Positions 46,828-55,816 of a stretch of 64,000 nucleotides of DNA are shown piece after piece. A program made the translations under genes and the position numbers. Positions within the stretch are counted from its first letter, which is position 1. Each line of letters opens with the position of its first letter. Under the pieces are notes generated by a model. The model ran no database searches and was not told the origin of the DNA. It saw only the letters and a list, made by a program, of their open reading frames with translations. This DNA comes from Bacteroides coprosuis DSM 18011 (GTDB lineage Bacteria > Bacteroidota > Bacteroidia > Bacteroidales > Bacteroidaceae), in NCBI GenBank assembly GCA_000212915.1, contig CM001167.1, positions 1,976,780 through 2,040,779 of the forward strand. Reading direction: 5' to 3'.

Positions 46828-48342
46828 TTAGTTCTCTGCAATAATTTCTAAGTTATCAATTAACAGTGTGCTACCTGGAGCTCCTGAGAATTTATCTCCA
46901 TCTTTACTTGAAGAGAAAATAACAGCAAGTTTGTATTCCTTGGTTGCATCATATTCATAATCCAAAGCAACATTAAATGGTTTGTATTCTTCAGTTCCAG
47001 CTACTTCAATTTGTTTTTTGAAAATAACTTCTGTAGAAGTGTAGATATCATGACCAGTTAGTATAATGTCTTTACCATCTTTGTCTTTAGCATTATAAAC
47101 AACAACTGCTATCATACCTTCATCTTTTACTCCTGGTCTTTCTTCTACGATATGAGAAGTTTGCGCTCCTGGATTAGGGCATTCGTAATAAAGTTCTCCC
47201 GATTTATATTTATATGATCCACGTACAGTAGCTATTTTTTTGTCTACAACAACGCCAAACTTAGTACTCTTTAAAGGATCTTTGAAATCAAGGATGAATT
47301 TACCAAGGAATAAAGAACCAGATGTTACTTTAGGAGTGGCTGGGAATGTCCAAATAGGGCCATTGCCTTTAGTATCTAATGTTTCAATATGCATAGCTTT
47401 ACCTTCTACTCCTGCATCAGAACCTACAACACCAAATTTATCAGCATAATTCATTCCAATAAGTGTTTTTGTACCACCATCACTAGCATCCCATACATAG
47501 ATTCCTTGTGTTGCTGGAACATAAGACTTAAATTTGTCTGAGCCTTTAGTAGCGCTATATTTTTCTACAAGATCTTCAAAATCAAAATAAGCGCGGTCTA
47601 AGCTTTTTAATACTTTTACTTTGTATTCATTTACAACAACACCATCTTCTGAAGTGACCGTATATTTCACTTCCTTACCTTCGCTTAGGTCGATAGCAGT
47701 TCCGATTGCTGGGACAATCGTTGCTTTATCTGAAATTTTAATAGCTGGAGTAATTTCTTTTAGATCTTCTTCTGTAGCATTGGTTACCGTTACATTGTAA
47801 GTTTTAGTTGCTTCATCAAAAGCTACTTCTGCTCCTTCAATTGTAAAATCACTGATTTGAGCTTCTGAACTTTGATCAGCTGCCATCTTTTCACCATTGA
47901 ATTTTACTTTGACCTTCATTTCCTGGCCTTTAACATCGACATCAATATCGGTTGTCATTTTCTTGTCAACAATATTACCCGCTAGGTTCACTTGACACTC
48001 ACCCACAGCTAGATTTACTATGTCTGAGCCACTAAAAACTACGGTTCCTCTAGGCTGCTTAACATCTACATCGCGCACTACGATATCACCTAGTTCCATT
48101 TCTCCAAAAGAGAAGTTTTTCAATGCTAAAGTTGCTTTTTTACCATCTACACTTGTTATGTAAACTTTCTGAGCTAATCCCTGTGCTATTTGAGTTCCAT
48201 TCAGCTCAACATCTAATACACCTTTATAAACTCCTGCAAAATCTACAGGTAATTCCACAGGACATTTTTCATCACGGCTACAGCCAGCAAAACCGCCTAC
48301 TATTAGCAATAATGAAAATAGGTACAACAGATTCTTTTTCAT
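46828..48342 (-). CDS. PCMD-domain lipoprotein 2 (calycin-like, DUF5018-like, PCMD)
   Basis: A 504-residue lipoprotein, lipobox GGFAGC-S. Same three-part layout as the gene at 27594-29189. A calycin-like barrel spans about 34-155 (FAGVYKGVLDVELNG). A DUF5018-like domain spans about 163-245 (ISDFTIEGAEV; ITPAIKISDKATIVPAIG). A PCMD domain spans about 250-504, ending GAPGSTLLIDNLEI. Only about a third of residues match its paralog. It lies directly upstream of the broken HTCS gene on the same strand but has its own terminator. Probably a surface glycan-related or adhesive lipoprotein; the function of PCMD is not established. Confidence 0.82.
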   Translation of the reverse strand: MKKNLLYLFSLLLIVGGFAGCSRDEKCPVELPVDFAGVYKGVLDVELNGTQIAQGLAQKVYITSVDGKKATLALKNFSFGEMELGDIVVRDVDVKQPRGTVVFSGSDIVNLAVGECQVNLAGNIVDKKMTTDIDVDVKGQEMKVKVKFNGEKMAADQSSEAQISDFTIEGAEVAFDEATKTYNVTVTNATEEDLKEITPAIKISDKATIVPAIGTAIDLSEGKEVKYTVTSEDGVVVNEYKVKVLKSLDRAYFDFEDLVEKYSATKGSDKFKSYVPATQGIYVWDASDGGTKTLIGMNYADKFGVVGSDAGVEGKAMHIETLDTKGNGPIWTFPATPKVTSGSLFLGKFILDFKDPLKSTKFGVVVDKKIATVRGSYKYKSGELYYECPNPGAQTSHIVEERPGVKDEGMIAVVVYNAKDKDGKDIILTGHDIYTSTEVIFKKQIEVAGTEEYKPFNVALDYEYDATKEYKLAVIFSSSKDGDKFSGAPGSTLLIDNLEIIAEN

Positions 48343-48744
48343 AATTTCAATCTTATCAATATTAAATTTATACTATTAAAAACTAATACCAAAGTATACA
48401 TATTTATCCTATTAACAAATAAAAATAGGTATAATTAATCTTTAAATATAAGCAAATACAGCTCAAATGCACAATTAATCAGTAGTTTAGAACTTATATT
48501 AATTCTTATTTTAAATTCAAAAACAGAATTCAAACCAAATTAAGGGTAATAACCTTTAATTAAGAAAAGAACACTTAATAGTCTAATAAGAAGAAATGAG
48601 AATAAGCAAAAGCTTGAATAAGAAATGAAGTAGTGATGAGATTAGTATTTTTTTAAGATTTACAAGAAAGACATAAAAACGTTTTTTATCTATTTATCTG
48701 CTTTTTAACATATAGATAAATGCTTCTAAATGCTTACAAGCTAT
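48343..48744. other. Leader and spacer upstream of PCMD gene 2
   Basis: About 400 AT-rich bases without a gene on either strand; the promoter of PCMD gene 2 should be here but no full consensus match was seen. Confidence 0.4.
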
Positions 48745-48850
48745 TATCTTTGACCCTTAGATATTCTATAAAAAGAGTATCTATCCATTAAAAATAACAA
48801 ACCCCATCTCTACTCTTTTGTTAGACTATTCTTGTAGAGGTGGGGTTTTT
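48745..48850 (+). ncRNA. Candidate small RNA (about 90 nt)
   Basis: An exact TATCTTTG box at 48745-48752 is followed from about 48759 by a short transcript-like segment. It has an 8-bp hairpin (AGATATTC/GAGTATCT, one G-U) and a strong terminator (AAACCCCATCTCTAC with GTAGAGGTGGGGTTT, then TT). No gene on the plus strand precedes the terminator, so it must end a transcript of its own. No -33 TTTG at the right distance was found. Confidence 0.5.
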
Positions 48851-49115
48851 ATATGTTGTACTTCTAAGCATTGCTCAAAGAAACTTTCTTTCCTTAAAAG
48901 TACAATAGCTATTGAAAACATTGTAGTACAAAGATAATCTTCCAAATGCTTTTAGCACTCTTTAGTGTAGCGCATTTAACCTTATTTATCTTGATACATC
49001 TATAGGCAGAAAGCCCTACGCTTCACTAAAGGCATAATTATCAATACACTAAACCACTAATATAAAAACACATCATTAATACATTTTAAAAGAATAGCAA
49101 TATTTTTAAAACATA

Positions 49116-49150
49116 AAAATGGGCAAACCCTCTCCAGATTTGCCCATTTT
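49116..49150 (-). terminator. Terminator of the calycin/DUF5018-like gene
   Basis: AAAATGGGCAAA and TTTGCCCATTTT form a perfect 12-bp stem with an 11-nt loop, T-rich on the minus strand, 25 bases beyond the stop codon. Confidence 0.9.
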
Positions 49151-49175
49151 CAATTAAACGAAAGTTTGTGTAAAC

Positions 49176-49931
49176 TTATACATATTTTAGTCGAACTGTA
49201 TATACTTGTTCTACAGATTCATCTTCTGATACGACTGTGATTGTCATAGCCTTGGCAGGAGTATCTATATCTAGAGTAGATGGTTCCATCTTATATCTAG
49301 CCCCATCAGATACTTTAATTTTAAACTTATACCCTTTTATTACTTCTATAGGAGTCATTCGCTGGATAGAAATTTCATAAATATCATCTCCTATCAGCTC
49401 TATATTCCTAACAGAAACATCATTAATAATAAATTCTTCGATCTCTGCTTTAGAACTTTCTTTTTTATTCATCTTTGGACCATAAAATGTAGCTGTATAA
49501 GTTTCTCCTTTATGGCTAGACGTTATTTTATAATTTAAGGTCATTACATTACCTTCAGTAACTCCGTCTAAAGAAACCTTAGCTTTTCCATCAACTCCAA
49601 AATCGACCTCTATTTCTTTTCCTTTAAACTTAAAGGTATTATCGGTTGCCGAACGACTATCAACAAGAACGTCATCAAATTCCATAACAAAAGGATCTCC
49701 CATAGATTCTTTATAAAGATTTGTTTTTAAACTCAACCGATAGGGATCATTTGAGTTTTTCCTCAAATATACTTTCGCAGCATTATTCCAAAACAAAAAC
49801 TCAGGTTCTTCTATAACTCCTTTGTACACGCCTGTAAAATCGGGGATATGTTTCGAACTGCTTGAGCAGCTTGAAATACCGATTGCTAAAAATAAAAAAG
49901 CTACCAAATAAGTAATTTTATTCTTTCTCAT
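49176..49931 (-). CDS. Calycin-like plus DUF5018-like lipoprotein without PCMD
   Basis: A 251-residue lipoprotein, lipobox IGISSC-S. It carries only the first two modules of the PCMD proteins: a calycin-like barrel (IPDFTGVYKGVIEEPEF, about 29-150) and a DUF5018-like domain (EEFIINDVSVRNIEL; SEDESVEQVYTVRLKYV, about 160-251). It ends exactly where the PCMD domain would start in its paralogs. It is one of three consecutive, individually terminated lipoprotein genes upstream of the HTCS. Function unknown; a ligand-binding surface role is inferred. Confidence 0.75.
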   Translation of the reverse strand: MRKNKITYLVAFLFLAIGISSCSSSSKHIPDFTGVYKGVIEEPEFLFWNNAAKVYLRKNSNDPYRLSLKTNLYKESMGDPFVMEFDDVLVDSRSATDNTFKFKGKEIEVDFGVDGKAKVSLDGVTEGNVMTLNYKITSSHKGETYTATFYGPKMNKKESSKAEIEEFIINDVSVRNIELIGDDIYEISIQRMTPIEVIKGYKFKIKVSDGARYKMEPSTLDIDTPAKAMTITVVSEDESVEQVYTVRLKYV

Positions 49932-50057
49932 AATGATTGTAGATTACGTTAGGATTGTGATATCTCTATCAAAGTTATTATTAAAAATGATATTCTTGAT
50001 ATTATTTTAACACTTTAAGCTCTTTTAATGTCTTTATTGCGCCCATATACCCAAAAT

Positions 50058-50093
50058 AAAAGCAAGCATAGGTTGTAGTCTATGCTTGCTTTT
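50058..50093 (-). terminator. Terminator of PCMD gene 3
   Basis: AAAGCAAGCATAG and CTATGCTTGCTTT form a 13-bp perfect stem with an 8-nt loop, 30 bases beyond the stop codon. Confidence 0.9.
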
Positions 50094-50123
50094 ACTAGGA
50101 TATTTGTTATTTACACTCTTTTA

Positions 50124-51398
50124 TTATTTAGTAGAAATACGTACATTATCAATACGTAAGACACTCTCTGGAGCACCACTATATGTTATGCCATCTTTAC
50201 TTGACGCAAAGAGCAACACAAATCGGTATTTCTTATCTGAATCGTATTTCGCACCTTCATTCCATCTCAATTTCATCTCAAACTCTTCAAATCCTCTTGT
50301 TGCCTTCTCGCTCGTATATTGAGCTTTAGCTACTACTTGAGGAGAATTTTGTAGGGTTTGCAATGTTAATATATCATCGGTATTCTCAAAACTTGAGACT
50401 TCATAAAGATAAGCAGCCATGAGACAAGCATCTACTTTATCTGCATCTAGCACCACCTCGGCAGGTTTATCGGGGTTGGGGCAAGAGAAGTACTCTTTTC
50501 CCGACTTATAATAATAGTAACCCTTTACACTCATAGGCTCTACCTCAAAAGGTGAACCCAATAATAATCTATCATGCGGATGAAGTTGGGTATCATCATT
50601 AAAACCTCCACAGTATAAATACCCACCATACACCTTGGGCAAATGTAAGAAGTTATCTCCTTCAATAGACTCTACAGTACGTATTTGTGCTGAAAGTTTG
50701 CCAGCTTGGTTGTCACTACTACTTCCCACCGTATATTCGGTCATCAATTCTAACTGTTTGTAACGAGCTACTTCAAAATCGGTTGAGCTCCATCTTAAAT
50801 TCTCAAACTTCGACTTAGGCAAACTAAAATGAATATTATCAATATCAAGAGGATTACCTACCTCCCATTCTTCAAAATCAAATAGATAATTCTTCAATTT
50901 AATATCGGTCTTCTTTCCTACAAAAGTTACTTCTATCTTACGTTTATCAGCTGAGTTTTTAAACTTACCATCAATATCAAGACTGATCTCTTTTTCAGTA
51001 ATTTTACCTAAAACAGTAAATTCTGCTTCACCTTGACCTACAAGATCAACGTGATTACTAAAACCATCTAATGAGCAAGTGTTTCCTTTTACTTCATAGA
51101 GTGCAGGAATATAAATGTTACCATACTCTACTTCTTCCAAAAGAAAGTCTTTCACAGCTAGTCTCAATGTATTGGGAGATGGATCCGTTTCGACAAAAGC
51201 ATATTGTTTATCGAGGGTAAAATCTTTCTTCGAACCATCTCCTTGCACTACAGAGATGTTCATAGTTCCCTCATAGATGCCAAAAACATCAAAAAGTTCT
51301 TCTTCGGGACCATCCTTTTTCTTTTCATCATCTGAACAGCTAAACATTGTAAACCCTAAGACAAAGGCCAAGAGAGTATATAGTTTTGATAATTTCAT
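50124..51398 (-). CDS. PCMD-domain lipoprotein 3 (calycin-like and PCMD only)
   Basis: A 424-residue lipoprotein, lipobox FTMFSC-S. A calycin-like barrel at about 35-163 (VFGIYEGTMNISVVQGD; GKITEKEISLDIDGKF) is joined directly to a PCMD domain at about 168-424 (YLFDFEEWEVGNP; closing SGAPESVLRIDNVRI), omitting the DUF5018-like domain. The PCMD part includes YYYKSGKEYFSCPNP, shared in pattern with the paralogs (YKYKSGELYYECPNP). First of the lipoprotein series upstream of the HTCS gene. Confidence 0.8.
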   Translation of the reverse strand: MKLSKLYTLLAFVLGFTMFSCSDDEKKKDGPEEELFDVFGIYEGTMNISVVQGDGSKKDFTLDKQYAFVETDPSPNTLRLAVKDFLLEEVEYGNIYIPALYEVKGNTCSLDGFSNHVDLVGQGEAEFTVLGKITEKEISLDIDGKFKNSADKRKIEVTFVGKKTDIKLKNYLFDFEEWEVGNPLDIDNIHFSLPKSKFENLRWSSTDFEVARYKQLELMTEYTVGSSSDNQAGKLSAQIRTVESIEGDNFLHLPKVYGGYLYCGGFNDDTQLHPHDRLLLGSPFEVEPMSVKGYYYYKSGKEYFSCPNPDKPAEVVLDADKVDACLMAAYLYEVSSFENTDDILTLQTLQNSPQVVAKAQYTSEKATRGFEEFEMKLRWNEGAKYDSDKKYRFVLLFASSKDGITYSGAPESVLRIDNVRISTK

Positions 51399-51495
51399 TT
51401 CGTCGAATTTATAATTTTAGGTAAAGTAAACAATCTCTTTTTACTCGGGCAAATGAAGGCTCTCTTTTTTCTACAAATCCCAGTGATCTTCCAAG

Positions 51496-51527
51496 AAAGC
51501 CTACACAACTCCTGTTATGTAGGCTTT
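51496..51527 (-). terminator. Terminator of the 78-residue membrane protein gene
   Basis: AAAGCCTACA and TGTAGGCTTT, 10-bp perfect stem with a 12-nt loop. Confidence 0.7.
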
Positions 51528-51576
51528 CCTTTCTCTCTTTGATGTATCCAAATGAAAATCTGATGCTTTTACTTGT

Positions 51577-51813
51577 TTAGAAAAGCATAGCAACTCCTTG
51601 CCTATCAATATCAGTTCCTAAATGTAGCATTTCCTCTAAATCAAGGGGGTCTGATGTATTTAAAAAGTAATAATACAGCAAATAACCGAAAATGATAAGC
51701 ACTAGAATCCAAAACGCAAGCCTACGTCTATTATGGCGCTTATACTTATTGTTTTTATAAACTATCTCATTAAATAAAGAGTCAGTTAGTTCATCATTTT
51801 TAGTTTCACTCAT
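51577..51813 (-). CDS. Small single-helix membrane protein (78 aa)
   Basis: A 78-residue protein: an acidic start, a strongly basic stretch (YKRHNRRR, about 24-31), one transmembrane helix (about 33-50) and an acidic tail (DPLDLEEMLHLGTDIDRQG). The basic residues before the helix place the N-terminus in the cytoplasm. Its own terminator follows at 51496-51527. No family recognised. Confidence 0.6.
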   Translation of the reverse strand: MSETKNDELTDSLFNEIVYKNNKYKRHNRRRLAFWILVLIIFGYLLYYYFLNTSDPLDLEEMLHLGTDIDRQGVAMLF

Positions 51814-52279
51814 ACTTATTATGTTTTTCTATTTTATAATATATAAACACTTAATAGTTGAAAAATGTTATAAAAAGCTTCCCTTTAATGTAAAAAACAA
51901 AAGAAGTAAACCTACCAGCTATCATTCTATAAATCTGTTATTCTAAAGGTAAAGACTAACTTCTCTCATAGTATTTAAATAAATCACTTGAAAGGGATAT
52001 ACTTATTTCTATCCAGATACCTCACTTTTCTTTAAACTGTTTTTAACACCTAGTTGCTTTCTACTCCTCTGTGTACCTTCTCATCTTACCTTATTATATA
52101 GGGGTACATGTATAACGAATCACCTTTTTACAGCCAACAAGGAATATATAAAAGAAGATATGAGCTAAAGTTTAACACAAATAAGACAACAAAAAAGGAG
52201 TAATTCTGTTAAATTAGTATAGATAAGTTCCTACAACACAAAGGAATAATAATAGATTAGTCACCTAAAAACTAATTGT
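51814..52279. other. Divergent spacer
   Basis: About 470 AT-rich bases between divergent genes, no gene or notable repeat seen. Confidence 0.4.
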
Positions 52280-52816
52280 ATGAGAAAGCTAACTTTGTAT
52301 ATTTCAATTTCCTTAGACGGCTATATTGCCGAAATAAATGGTGGGTTAGAATGGCTTGAAAACTTTCCTAATCCAAAAGAAACCGACTATGGTTATCAGG
52401 AATTTTACGAAAAAGTGGATACGTTAATTATGGGTGGCAAAACCTATCGGCACATTCTGGATATGTGCGACAAATGGCCCTACCCCGAAAAGAACACCTA
52501 TATCATTTCTCATCAACCTATCGAAAGCAACAAAAGAGGAATACATTATTTGGGAGAAAACTGGTTGGAAGAAATTAAATTTATCAAAGACCAAAAAGGA
52601 CAAGATATTTGGCTAGTAGGTGGAGGGGAAATAGCCTCTGAAATGCTAAATGCAGGTTTAATAGATACAATGATTATTACAGAATTTCCTGTGTTGCTAG
52701 GTAATGGCATTCCTTTGTACAACCCTCCTTTTAAAAAATCACAATGGAGTATTTTACGAGGTAGATACTACATCAATGGCGTAACTCAAACAGAGTACGG
52801 ACTAAAAAAAGAATAA
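52280..52816 (+). CDS. Dihydrofolate reductase-like (RibD C-terminal domain) protein, copy 1
   Basis: A 178-residue protein of the DHFR/RibD-C fold: N-terminal LTLYISISLDGYIAEINGG, then VDTLIMGGKTYRHIL and, before the last strands, DIWLVGGGEIASEML, the NADPH-binding Gly-rich turn. These proteins probably reduce a pterin- or riboflavin-like substrate or another small molecule; specific substrates are mostly unknown. A paralog lies at 55817-56347, on the other side of the outer-membrane barrel gene. It is a separate unit ended by the hairpin at 52869-52908. Confidence 0.85.
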   Translation: MRKLTLYISISLDGYIAEINGGLEWLENFPNPKETDYGYQEFYEKVDTLIMGGKTYRHILDMCDKWPYPEKNTYIISHQPIESNKRGIHYLGENWLEEIKFIKDQKGQDIWLVGGGEIASEMLNAGLIDTMIITEFPVLLGNGIPLYNPPFKKSQWSILRGRYYINGVTQTEYGLKKE

Positions 52817-52868
52817 GTTCATATTAATTATTATTCAAATACTTCTCAGAAGCTCCCCTCTTTTAGGT

Positions 52869-52908
52869 CTCTATTCCAAGCTGAACTTAATAGAGAGGAG
52901 TTTTTTTT
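52869..52908 (+). terminator. Terminator of DHFR-like copy 1
   Basis: TCTCTATT and AATAGAGA pair around a 13-nt loop and are followed by GGAG and eight T. Confidence 0.65.
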
Positions 52909-52989
52909 ATTCATTATATCAATATGGATATTTATAATATCAAAAATGAATAAATAATACACTTTGAGTCTATTTAAAACTTCATTCCA

Positions 52990-53069
52990 GTTTAACACCG
53001 ACAAGACATTAACATGACACCGACATGTCATCGTTTTGACCCTGACCAAACCTCCTCTTGACACCGATA
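52990..53069. repeat. Dispersed TGTCGGTGTCA element, cluster F (3 units, more diverged)
   Basis: AACACCGACAAG at 52994-53005, TGACACCGACATG at 53015-53027 followed by TCATCGT (the same 7 bases that form the spacer in cluster C), and TGACACCGATA at 53059-53069. All three units point the same way. Here the inverse arm expected after TCATCGT is replaced by TTTGACCCTGACC, whose complement resembles the ATCAGGGTTAA flank of clusters A and E. Confidence 0.8.
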
Positions 53070-53331
53070 TAAAAATGGGTGGATTTTTATACAAAAAGCA
53101 GCTTACTCTTTTATAATACAGTTTCCCAAACTGTTTAATGCTGTTATCTTTTCTTTCAATATTAAAGCTATTATTTAAAATAAAAGTTAATTTTATATTC
53201 AACTTGTTATAATATTTCTAATATTTTTCTATAACTTGCAGAGAGTCTTCTTATTATTGAAATAGTTATGAATAACATTTTTTCTCTTAACACCCAAATA
53301 CACTACTTGTGAAGACTATTAATTGATACTT

Positions 53332-55632
53332 ATGAAAACTGCTTTTACACTAATAATGTTACTTTGTACAGCTATTTGCATCGGTCAAGAGTTAACTATT
53401 GAAGGAATAATAATTGATGATCAAAAAGAAGGTATTCCTTTTGCTAATATAGCACTATATAGAGCTAGCGATACTGTAAAAATTGTAAAAGGGAGCGTTT
53501 CTGATTTATATGGAAAATATTCCTTACAAAATATTGATTCTGGTAATTACATATTGAAAGCATCCTATATAGGGTATGAAACGGTATCTTTGCCTATTTC
53601 TATAGATGGAGATTTAACACAGAATATTATACTTAATACAGACCCCAAGTGGCTAACTGAAGTGGTTATTGAAGGGAAAAGAAGTATTCGCAATATTGAT
53701 AAAACGTCCTATACTTTTACTAACAATCAAATAAAGAAAGCAAAAGATGGACGAGAGCTTATAGCTACATTACCCAACCTTCACGTTGATAAGTCTACTA
53801 ATGCCTTATCTACTATTAATGGCAAGTCTATAATAATTTTAATTAACGGGATAAAGGCTACGAATGATGATTTAAAGATAATTCCAGCTGATAAAATTAA
53901 AAATGTCGAACTTTATGATGTGCCTCCAATGCGTTATATAAACGATGCCGAGAATGTGGTAAACATAAGAACTAAGTCTTTGGATACGGGTTGGAGTGGC
54001 AACACATATACAACACTAGGACAAATGTTCTCTAACGCTTCCCTTGCATTATCATACATTAAAGGTGATAATAAATTTACATTTCATTATGGTACACACA
54101 TAAACATGAAACGTAACATAGAAGATTTAGAAACTGGACGCTATAATTACCAAATTAGCGATGACAATTATGTTTACGACTATATTCGAAAAAGCCAATC
54201 TTGGGGATATCAGCACAATGTAGGTTTTACATATTCTCGTAGCAAAGAAAGCAATTATGATTTTCAAATTAAAGCCTTTATAAACACTTCAAATGGTAAA
54301 TTGAATGCAGATAAAACAATTGCATTCATGCAAAATGAATTTCAAGAAGAACGAATCGGTAGTTTAAAGGATCATACAAAAAGTATAGTACCCACATTAG
54401 ATATATATTATTCTAAGATACTACCGAAAAACAACTCCATTACATTTAATTTAGTTGGTAGTTATTTTGATAATGAACAACAGACGCATTCAGCAGAAAC
54501 AGGTTCTACAGGGTTTGATGATAGTATGCTGATTAACAATCAGAAGAAAACATTAATTAGTGAGTTTATTTATGACCACAAATTCTCTAATGCGAATTTA
54601 TCAATAGGCTACCGTGGTCACTACAATTATTTAACAAATGAATTGACAAATTCAATTTCAGCTGATTCTCATAAAGAGCGTATTAATACTAAGAGACATT
54701 ACGCATATGGAGAGATAAGTGGAAAGCTCAAACCATTTATGTATCGAGTTAGTTTAGGTATAAATTACGATACGCAATTAGAAGAAAATGGATTCCACAA
54801 TTTCACTTTCATTCCAATGATTATGGCTGGTTATAATATTAATGATGCCAACAGTCTGCGTATAACGTATAATTCAAATACACAAATGCCTGATATGCTG
54901 CAAATGTCTGACGCACGAATTTTGATAATGAATAATTTTTATCAAACCGGTAACAAGAATCTACAAAACTCACATTTTCAATCATGGGGTTTAAACTACG
55001 ATTTGTACTTAAAGAATTTTTCATTATCTGCTAGTCTGTTTTATGATTATACAAATAATAGCTTATTTGATTTATATAAATATGGAGATAACTGTGTATT
55101 GTTCCAAACTGGTAATGCAAAAAAAGACATACGCAGAGGTGGGGAGTTTAATATAAATTATACCCCATGGGAGTTCCTTCGTATTGGTGGTAGTATGGGT
55201 TCCTACCAACAAGTATTTCAACCCTCAAAAGAAATGAATTCTTTTAGTTATTGGTCCTATCCTATTTCTATATATCTATCAGCCTATTACAAAAACCTCT
55301 CTATCGATGTATTCCAAAAACTTGGAGGAACATTCCTTTCTGGATTATATAAAACTGGGATTGATAAAATCTCATATATCAGTATCGGTTATACTTACAA
55401 GAAAGTGAATTTAGGTCTCCAATGCTTCTTTCCTTTTATAAAAGATAAATACTCAAATAAAACCATTCCAAGTAGCATCGTTTATCATAAGACAGATTAC
55501 CACCTAAGACGAAAAGATCATGCATTTGCATTAAGTCTTTCATGGAACTTTGATTCTGGCAAAAAGAAAGCTTCTATTCAACAAAACACGGAAAATTATG
55601 ACTACGATAGTGGGCTATTTAAAATCAAGTAA
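53332..55632 (+). CDS. Outer-membrane beta-barrel protein with carboxypeptidase-like domain (TonB-dependent receptor type)
   Basis: A 766-residue protein from ATG 53332 with a signal peptide (TAICIGQE). Residues about 20-105 form a CarboxypepD_reg-like domain (GIPFANIALY; GKYSLQNIDSGNYILKASYIGYE). Then comes a plug-like region (DGRELIATLPNLHVDK; KSIIILINGIKATNDD) and a barrel of roughly 550 residues ending with an aromatic-rich strand (FALSLSWNFDS) and a short tail. This is the outer_membrane_beta-barrel family that resembles TonB-dependent receptors but has no SusD partner nearby, so the ligand is unknown. It is followed by a DHFR-like gene in the same direction. Confidence 0.85.
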   Translation: MKTAFTLIMLLCTAICIGQELTIEGIIIDDQKEGIPFANIALYRASDTVKIVKGSVSDLYGKYSLQNIDSGNYILKASYIGYETVSLPISIDGDLTQNIILNTDPKWLTEVVIEGKRSIRNIDKTSYTFTNNQIKKAKDGRELIATLPNLHVDKSTNALSTINGKSIIILINGIKATNDDLKIIPADKIKNVELYDVPPMRYINDAENVVNIRTKSLDTGWSGNTYTTLGQMFSNASLALSYIKGDNKFTFHYGTHINMKRNIEDLETGRYNYQISDDNYVYDYIRKSQSWGYQHNVGFTYSRSKESNYDFQIKAFINTSNGKLNADKTIAFMQNEFQEERIGSLKDHTKSIVPTLDIYYSKILPKNNSITFNLVGSYFDNEQQTHSAETGSTGFDDSMLINNQKKTLISEFIYDHKFSNANLSIGYRGHYNYLTNELTNSISADSHKERINTKRHYAYGEISGKLKPFMYRVSLGINYDTQLEENGFHNFTFIPMIMAGYNINDANSLRITYNSNTQMPDMLQMSDARILIMNNFYQTGNKNLQNSHFQSWGLNYDLYLKNFSLSASLFYDYTNNSLFDLYKYGDNCVLFQTGNAKKDIRRGGEFNINYTPWEFLRIGGSMGSYQQVFQPSKEMNSFSYWSYPISIYLSAYYKNLSIDVFQKLGGTFLSGLYKTGIDKISYISIGYTYKKVNLGLQCFFPFIKDKYSNKTIPSSIVYHKTDYHLRRKDHAFALSLSWNFDSGKKKASIQQNTENYDYDSGLFKIK

Positions 55633-55816
55633 AATTGATTTATCCTTGTTGGTGCTGTCACTTGAAAGCCAAAGAATCACGAGTCTAAAGTCCTATTTCT
55701 TCACAGAAATGTAACAGTAACCTATTAATTGACTATCTGTTACGCACTTTTATACCCCTAAATATTTCTCTTTTCCATTCTGTTTTTATCTTTATTGCAG
55801 ATTGAAATCAAGCCAA

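Noticed and set aside
3293-53069. The TGTCGGTGTCA clusters as CRISPR arrays
   Set aside because: Units are only 11-13 bases, occur in both orientations, have 2-3 copies per cluster and lack spacers of constant length; no cas genes are present.
53332-55632. Barrel gene as a SusC of a SusCD pair
   Set aside because: No SusD-type lipoprotein follows, and the protein is shorter (766 residues) and of the carboxypeptidase-like barrel type.
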